DNA of 9,648 nt from JAEYFP01 sp964566545 (GTDB taxonomy: Bacteria; Bacillota; Clostridia; Lachnospirales; Lachnospiraceae). A program made the translations under genes and the position numbers. Within the stretch, counting starts at the first letter, position 1, and every line of letters begins with the position of its first letter. Positions 6,731 to 9,648 of this stretch are shown here, piece by piece. The stretch lies in contig CAZMIX010000073.1 of NCBI GenBank assembly GCA_964566545.1, positions 1 to 9,648 of the forward strand, given 5' to 3'. The notes under the pieces were generated by a model, which worked only from the letters and a program-made list of their open reading frames with translations, ran no database searches and was not told where the DNA came from.

Positions 6731-7624
6731 TTATAAAATACCGTANNNNNNNNNNTCCTTCATCGCCGTTTCGAGCTTCTCAGCATTCTGCGGCTCCATC
6801 TCTGTCAAAGGACGGCGCATAATACCGGCGCCCCTTCCCTGCAGATTCATTGCCGTTTTGACCGGAATCGGGTTGACCTCGCAGAACAGCGCATCACAAA
6901 CCGGAATGGCCTTTAGCTGCATGTCGCAGCTCATCTTAACATCTCCGTCCACATAGGACTGCACGATATCATGCGTCTGCGCCGGAGCAACATTGGAAAG
7001 AACGGAAATCACACCAATTCCACCGAGTGCAAGAATCGGCACAATTTGATCGTCGTTACCCGAATACAAATCCACAAAGCCCTCCGCCATGCTCATCAGC
7101 TTCGCAATCTGGCTGATATTACCGGACGCCTCCTTGATACCAACGATGTTCTTCACATTTTTACAAAGCGTTACCGCTGTCTCCGGCTGGATATTTAAAC
7201 CGGTTCTGCTTGGCACGTTGTATAAAATCACCGGAATCGACACGCTGTCCGCAATCTTCGTAAAGTGCTCGATCAGTCCCTTCTGCGTTGCCTTATTGTA
7301 ATATGGCGTCACGACCAGAAGTGCATCCGCCCCAAGCGTTTCTGCTTCTTTGGAAAGATAAACCGCCGTCTCCGTACAATTCGAGCCAGTCCCTGCGATA
7401 ACCGGAACCCGCTTATTTACCGTATCCACACAAAACCTGATACAATCCAAATGCTCCTCATGGCTTAAGCAGGAAGCCTCTCCTGTCGTCCCGCAGATGA
7501 TGATCGCATCCGTCTTGTTTGCGATCTGATACTCAATCTGCTCCGCAAATCTTTCGTAATTCACATCTCCATTGTCTTTGAACGGTGTCACAATCGCAAC
7601 ACCTGCACCTGTAAAAACTGCCAT
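6731..7624 (-). CDS. dapA: 4-hydroxy-tetrahydrodipicolinate synthase (assembly gap near C-terminus)
   Basis: DapA condenses pyruvate with aspartate semialdehyde, the branch point to diaminopimelate and lysine. Signature residues are present: GTTGE (45-49, with T46), VTPYYN (Y109), ILYNVPSRTG (Y135, R140) and the Schiff-base lysine K164 in GIKEASG. The C-terminal NPIPVK and LTEMEP are typical. The frame opens at 7642, but ATG 7624 is chosen because AAGGAGG (7633-7639) lies just before it and would otherwise be inside the gene. Ten Ns (6746-6755) fall between AMK plus GA- and YGIL-stop. Family C-termini of the type AxK-(E/D)-(Y/F)-G-(I/L) suggest that only one base is really missing, so the true protein is probably 294 residues rather than 297. 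The gene heads the operon and sits behind a lysine riboswitch and attenuator, so high lysine should switch it off. Confidence 0.96.
   Translation of the reverse strand: MAVFTGAGVAIVTPFKDNGDVNYERFAEQIEYQIANKTDAIIICGTTGEASCLSHEEHLDCIRFCVDTVNKRVPVIAGTGSNCTETAVYLSKEAETLGADALLVVTPYYNKATQKGLIEHFTKIADSVSIPVILYNVPSRTGLNIQPETAVTLCKNVKNIVGIKEASGNISQIAKLMSMAEGFVDLYSGNDDQIVPILALGGIGVISVLSNVAPAQTHDIVQSYVDGDVKMSCDMQLKAIPVCDALFCEVNPIPVKTAMNLQGRGAGIMRRPLTEMEPQNAEKLETAMKXXXXYGIL
6746..6755. other. Assembly gap (10 N) inside dapA
   Basis: A fixed-length run of ten Ns joins two contigs in the last codons of dapA. Both sides fit one dapA gene with no conflict, so this join looks genuine. Confidence 0.99.
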
Positions 7625-7717
7625 ATTTTTTTCCTCCTTCATTCAATTCGTGGGAAACCATACATTCCCTGCTTCTTAAATTTTGTTCTGCACACAGCTG
7701 CGTATAAAATTTTGTTA

Positions 7718-7749
7718 TAGATAGGAATTTCTGATCAATTCCCTATCTA
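7718..7749 (-). other. Hairpin at the 3' border of the intron remnant, in the dapA leader
   Basis: AGATAGGAATT (7719-7729) and AATTCCCTATCT (7737-7748) pair with one bulged base. No U run follows on either strand. It begins where the group II intron remnant ends. The rest of the leader down to the dapA RBS (7640-7717) shows only a 10-bp direct repeat AAATTTTGTT (7678-7687 and 7707-7716) and no convincing promoter. Confidence 0.45.
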
Positions 7750-7927
7750 ATCGAGTAGGAAGGAAATTTAAATAAATTTTCCGACCTCTCACACCGCCGT
7801 ATACGGCGGTTCAATCATCTTAACAAGTAAGTTGTTTCATTCTTGCTTTGAATTTCGCAACTGTTCCTTGATGTTTTCGCCGTTTGGGACTTTCACCCAT
7901 TAGAGCGCGCCCATGGAGCGCAAACAC
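7749..7927 (-). mobile_element. Internally deleted class-C-like group II intron
   Basis: On the minus strand the element begins GTGTTTGCG and continues ATGGGCGCGCTCTAATGGG and GGGTGAAAGTCCC, matching the domain I start of class C introns such as that of Oceanobacillus iheyensis. It ends with a domain V/VI block: TTGAACCGCCGTATAC, GGTGTGAGAGGTCGG, a hairpin, then CCTACTCGATT. Intact class C introns are about 400 nt plus a ~1.3-kb reverse transcriptase gene; here only ~179 nt remain. Most of domain I, domains II-IV and the RT are absent. Domain V is itself shortened: its apical part is missing, leaving the perfect palindrome ACCGCCGTATACGGCGGT (7793-7810). Splicing is very unlikely. The 5' end is the first base after the U-tract of the riboswitch terminator, the classic class C target. 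Identification is by remembered motif similarity, not a database search; the exact 3' end may be off by a few bases. Confidence 0.75.
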
Positions 7928-7956
7928 AAAAAAGAGCCAACGGACAGGTCGGCTCT
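7928..7956 (-). terminator. Attenuator terminator of the lysine riboswitch
   Basis: Minus-strand AGAGCCGAC and GTTGGCTCT form 9 pairs (one G-U) around a 6-nt loop, followed by TTTTTT (7928-7933). It lies 30 nt after the aptamer. The P1 3' strand GGGGAGC (7990-7996) could pair with the GCTCTTTT half of the terminator (7930-7937), giving an antiterminator when lysine is absent. That pairing is inferred by eye. Confidence 0.85.
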
Positions 7957-7985
7957 AAGAATACAATTATATCATTGTTTCTTTC

Positions 7986-8160
7986 GATAGCTCCCCATCC
8001 TGCAACAGTTCTGTTGAAAGATGACAGTCATACACCTCTTTGGTGTATGCCCAAAAACAGGCTGCTCAACCCTGCTTCTTCGGCGCCGTTTCCTTTCCAT
8101 CTTCCTCTCCCATATGAGCAATGTCCGAAAATGTACTGATAAAAAGCGCAACCTCTATCC
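7986..8160 (-). promoter_or_regulatory. Lysine riboswitch (L-box) aptamer
   Basis: Minus-strand P1 strands GGATAGAGGTTGCG and GGGGAGCTATC close a ~175-nt domain. In between are the conserved L-box blocks AGTA, GGGAGAGGAAGATGGAAAGG, GGCGCCGAAG, GGGCATACACC with its hairpin partner GGTGTATG, and ACTGTCA. A further hairpin, CAACAGAACTGTTG, precedes the P1 3' strand. All blocks are in the order seen in Bacillus subtilis lysC. Bound lysine should stabilise P1 and favour the terminator at 7928-7956, cutting off dapA-dapB and the genes behind them. An open frame on the minus strand across this region (8028-8372) is a shadow. Confidence 0.93.
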
Positions 8161-8183
8161 TTACTTATAAAATTGTTATTAGT

Positions 8184-8212
8184 ATCATAGCATTCCTTAT
8201 TGGCGTTGTCAA
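8184..8212 (-). promoter_or_regulatory. Promoter of the riboswitch-controlled dapA operon
   Basis: Minus-strand TTGACA (8207-8212, full consensus), a 17-nt spacer, TATGAT (8184-8189, five of six). The start point near 8177 is 17 nt before the aptamer, giving a leader of about 550 nt before dapA. No enolase terminator is seen between 8239 and this promoter, so some read-through from enolase is possible. Confidence 0.85.
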
Positions 8213-8239
8213 CGGCAAAAAACTTTATTATACAGCAGT

Positions 8240-9564
8240 TTATTTTACCACATTGAACGCGCTCATTCCCGGATATACGGCAGCAGCGCCAAGCTCCTCT
8301 TCGATGCGCAGCAGCTGATTGTATTTTGCAACGCGCTCGGTTCTGCTGGGCGCACCGGTCTTGATCTGGCATGTATTGAGCGCAACGGCAAGGTCGGCAA
8401 TCGTCGTATCCTCCGTCTCGCCGGAGCGGTGAGAGGAAATCGCGGTATAGCCCGCCTTATGCGCCATCTTAATTGCTTCTAACGTCTCGGACACGGAACC
8501 GATCTGGTTTAGCTTAATCAGAATGGAATTGCCGCAGCCGCCGTCAATTCCCCTTTTCAGCCTATCGGTATTCGTAACAAACAGGTCGTCTCCGACAAGC
8601 TGAACCTTATCTCCAAGCTCCTTTGTGAGCTGCTTCCAGCCCTCCCAGTCCTCTTCGTCAAGGGCATCCTCTATGGAAATGATCGGATATTTCTCTACCA
8701 ACTGTCTCCAATGTGCGATCAGTTCGGCAGAGGTAAATTTCGTGCCGGCCTTCGGAAGCATATACGCTCCCTTTTGCGCGCCCTTCCATTCACTGCTGGC
8801 CGCATCGATCGCAATCATAAAATCCTTGCCCGGCACATAGCCCGCTTTTTCAATAGCATCTACTATAGTCTTTAGAGCCTCCTCANNNNNNNNNNAAACT
8901 CGATCGCTTCCGCATCGCTGGCAAGATCCGGCGCAAAACCGCCCTCGTCGCCGACCGATGTCGCAAGACCCTTTTCCTTTAACAGAGAGGCCAGGGCATG
9001 GAACACCTCCGAGCACCAGCGAAGTGCTTCTTTAAAGCTTGCAGCGCCGACCGGCATAATCATAAATTCCTGCACATCTACCGTATTGGCCGCATGTGCC
9101 CCGCCATTTAAAATATTCATCATCGGAACCGGCAGGCGGTTGCCCGAAATCCCGCCGAGGAAACGGTAAAGGGGCATATCCAGCGCAATCGACGCTGCTC
9201 TTGCCGCAGCGATAGAAACCGCAAGAATTGCATTTGCGCCAAGCCCTGACTTGTCCTTTGTGCCGTCTGCCTCCATCATCGCTTTGTCAATTGCATAAAT
9301 ATCGGACGCATCCATTCCCGTGAGCGTACTATTGATCGTGGTATTGATATTCTCTACTGCCTTTGTAACACCTTTTCCAAGGTATCTCGCCTTATCGCCG
9401 TCGCGAAGCTCCAATGCCTCAAATTCGCCGGTAGATGCACCGCTTGGCGCCGTGCCTCTTCCAACAGTCCCATCCGCCAGAAATACCTCAGCCTCCACGG
9501 TCGGATTTCCTCTGGAATCCATAATTTCTCTTCCGATCACTTTTTCAATCTGTAAATAATTCAT
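8240..9564 (-). CDS. eno: Enolase, split by an assembly gap and probably chimeric
   Basis: Enolase interconverts 2-phosphoglycerate and phosphoenolpyruvate in glycolysis. The 5' part (9564-8896, 223 residues) has SGASTGEFEA, the VQEF glutamate (E166) and GDEGGFAPDL (E207). The 3' part (8884-8240, 214 residues) has AIDAASSE, SIEDALDE, VGDD, the catalytic lysine in LIKLNQIGS, and SHRSGETED. As written the two parts are in different frames. Aligned to the family, DAEAIEF at the end of the first part covers the same columns as DEEALKT at the start of the second (the D from a codon partly in the gap), so they overlap by about seven residues. Removing the overlap gives about 431 residues, the normal length. 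Because the overlapping bases differ at roughly 8 of 19 positions, the halves probably come from different enolase genes or strains. RBS AGGAG precedes ATG 9564. Confidence 0.95.
8886..8895. other. Assembly gap (10 N) inside enolase
   Basis: Ten Ns join two contigs whose ends are homologous but not identical. The true gap would be negative, so the run is a placeholder and the join is doubtful. Confidence 0.99.
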
Positions 9565-9594
9565 AATTCACATCTCCTTTCGCCTGTTGATTCC

Positions 9595-9648
9595 TTATGT
9601 AAGCTCCATAACAAAAATCTCGTTTTCTTCTTCAAAAACAAACCCGCA
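9595..9648 (-). CDS. C-terminal tail of an unidentified protein, cut by window edge
   Basis: The last 17 codons and a TAA stop are open to the window edge, reading GFVFEEENEIFVMELT after one residue. The stop is 30 nt before the enolase start, and no terminator lies between, so the two genes may be cotranscribed. The fragment is too short to name a family. The acidic, hydrophobic pattern and same-strand placement make it plausible as coding, but chance is not excluded. Confidence 0.4.
   Translation of the reverse strand, partial: CGFVFEEENEIFVMELT

Noticed and set aside
6522..6956. Plus-strand open frame of 144 codons across the first N run
   Set aside because: It is antisense to dapB and dapA and bridges an assembly gap, so it has no coding support.
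7793..7810. 18-bp palindrome as a protein-binding operator
   Set aside because: The flanking bases match group II intron domain V/VI, which explains the palindrome better as a shortened domain V.
7928..7956. This hairpin as the enolase terminator
   Set aside because: A strong promoter and a lysine riboswitch lie between enolase and the hairpin, and its position right after the aptamer fits an attenuator.
8028..8372. Minus-strand open frame of 114 codons overlapping the enolase end
   Set aside because: It runs through the lysine riboswitch and its promoter and is out of frame with enolase; the arginine/cysteine-rich product resembles no protein.
1..9648. CRISPR array, tRNA, rRNA, IS transposase, toxin-antitoxin or defence genes
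   Set aside because: Both strands were read; no spaced repeats, tRNA-like cloverleaf, rRNA segments or matching protein motifs were seen.

Overview
The window looks like a draft or metagenome-derived scaffold from a Gram-positive Clostridia-type bacterium, most likely Lachnospiraceae. This rests on protein resemblance (enolase, DapA, PfoR-like permease), strong GGAGG ribosome binding sites and SigA-type promoters with 17-bp spacers. Apart from one cold-shock gene, every gene lies on the minus strand, so the layout below is given in transcription order from high to low coordinates. Two 10-N runs (6746-6755 and 8886-8895) mark contig joins.

Region 9648-8240: the tail of an unidentified gene (9595-9648), then enolase (8240-9564). 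The enolase is interrupted by an N run, and the sequences on its two sides are divergent versions of the same ~20 nt, so this join appears chimeric.

Region 8212-7625 is the most interesting part: a non-coding leader for the lysine/diaminopimelate operon. It holds a near-consensus promoter, a lysine riboswitch aptamer, a Rho-independent terminator that should serve as its expression platform, and, starting at the first base after the terminator's U-tract, a ~179-nt deleted group II intron. That intron has class-C-like 5' and 3' ends. Class C introns are known to insert behind terminators; here the host terminator would be a riboswitch attenuator.

Region 7624-4225: dapA, dapB, a stand-alone fungal/eukaryotic-type HisA, and a PF04909-type amidohydrolase of unknown substrate. 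These are closely spaced on one strand and are probably one lysine-responsive operon, ending at a shared bidirectional terminator (4162-4190).

Region 4074-3877 (plus strand): a CspA-family cold-shock protein with its own promoter and a 5'UTR hairpin. It is divergent from the next operon.

Region 3743-1061: a cell-envelope operon of a PfoR-like/PTS_EIIC_2 membrane protein, a membrane-anchored coiled-coil protein with a degenerate M23 (LytM) domain, and a bactofilin, closed by a strong terminator. The permease start is moved to 3670 because a promoter and a strong RBS lie inside the longer open frame.

Region 1060-1: a separate promoter drives a membrane-anchored GH25 muramidase that runs off the left edge. 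With the bactofilin and the LytM protein it forms a small peptidoglycan-related neighbourhood.
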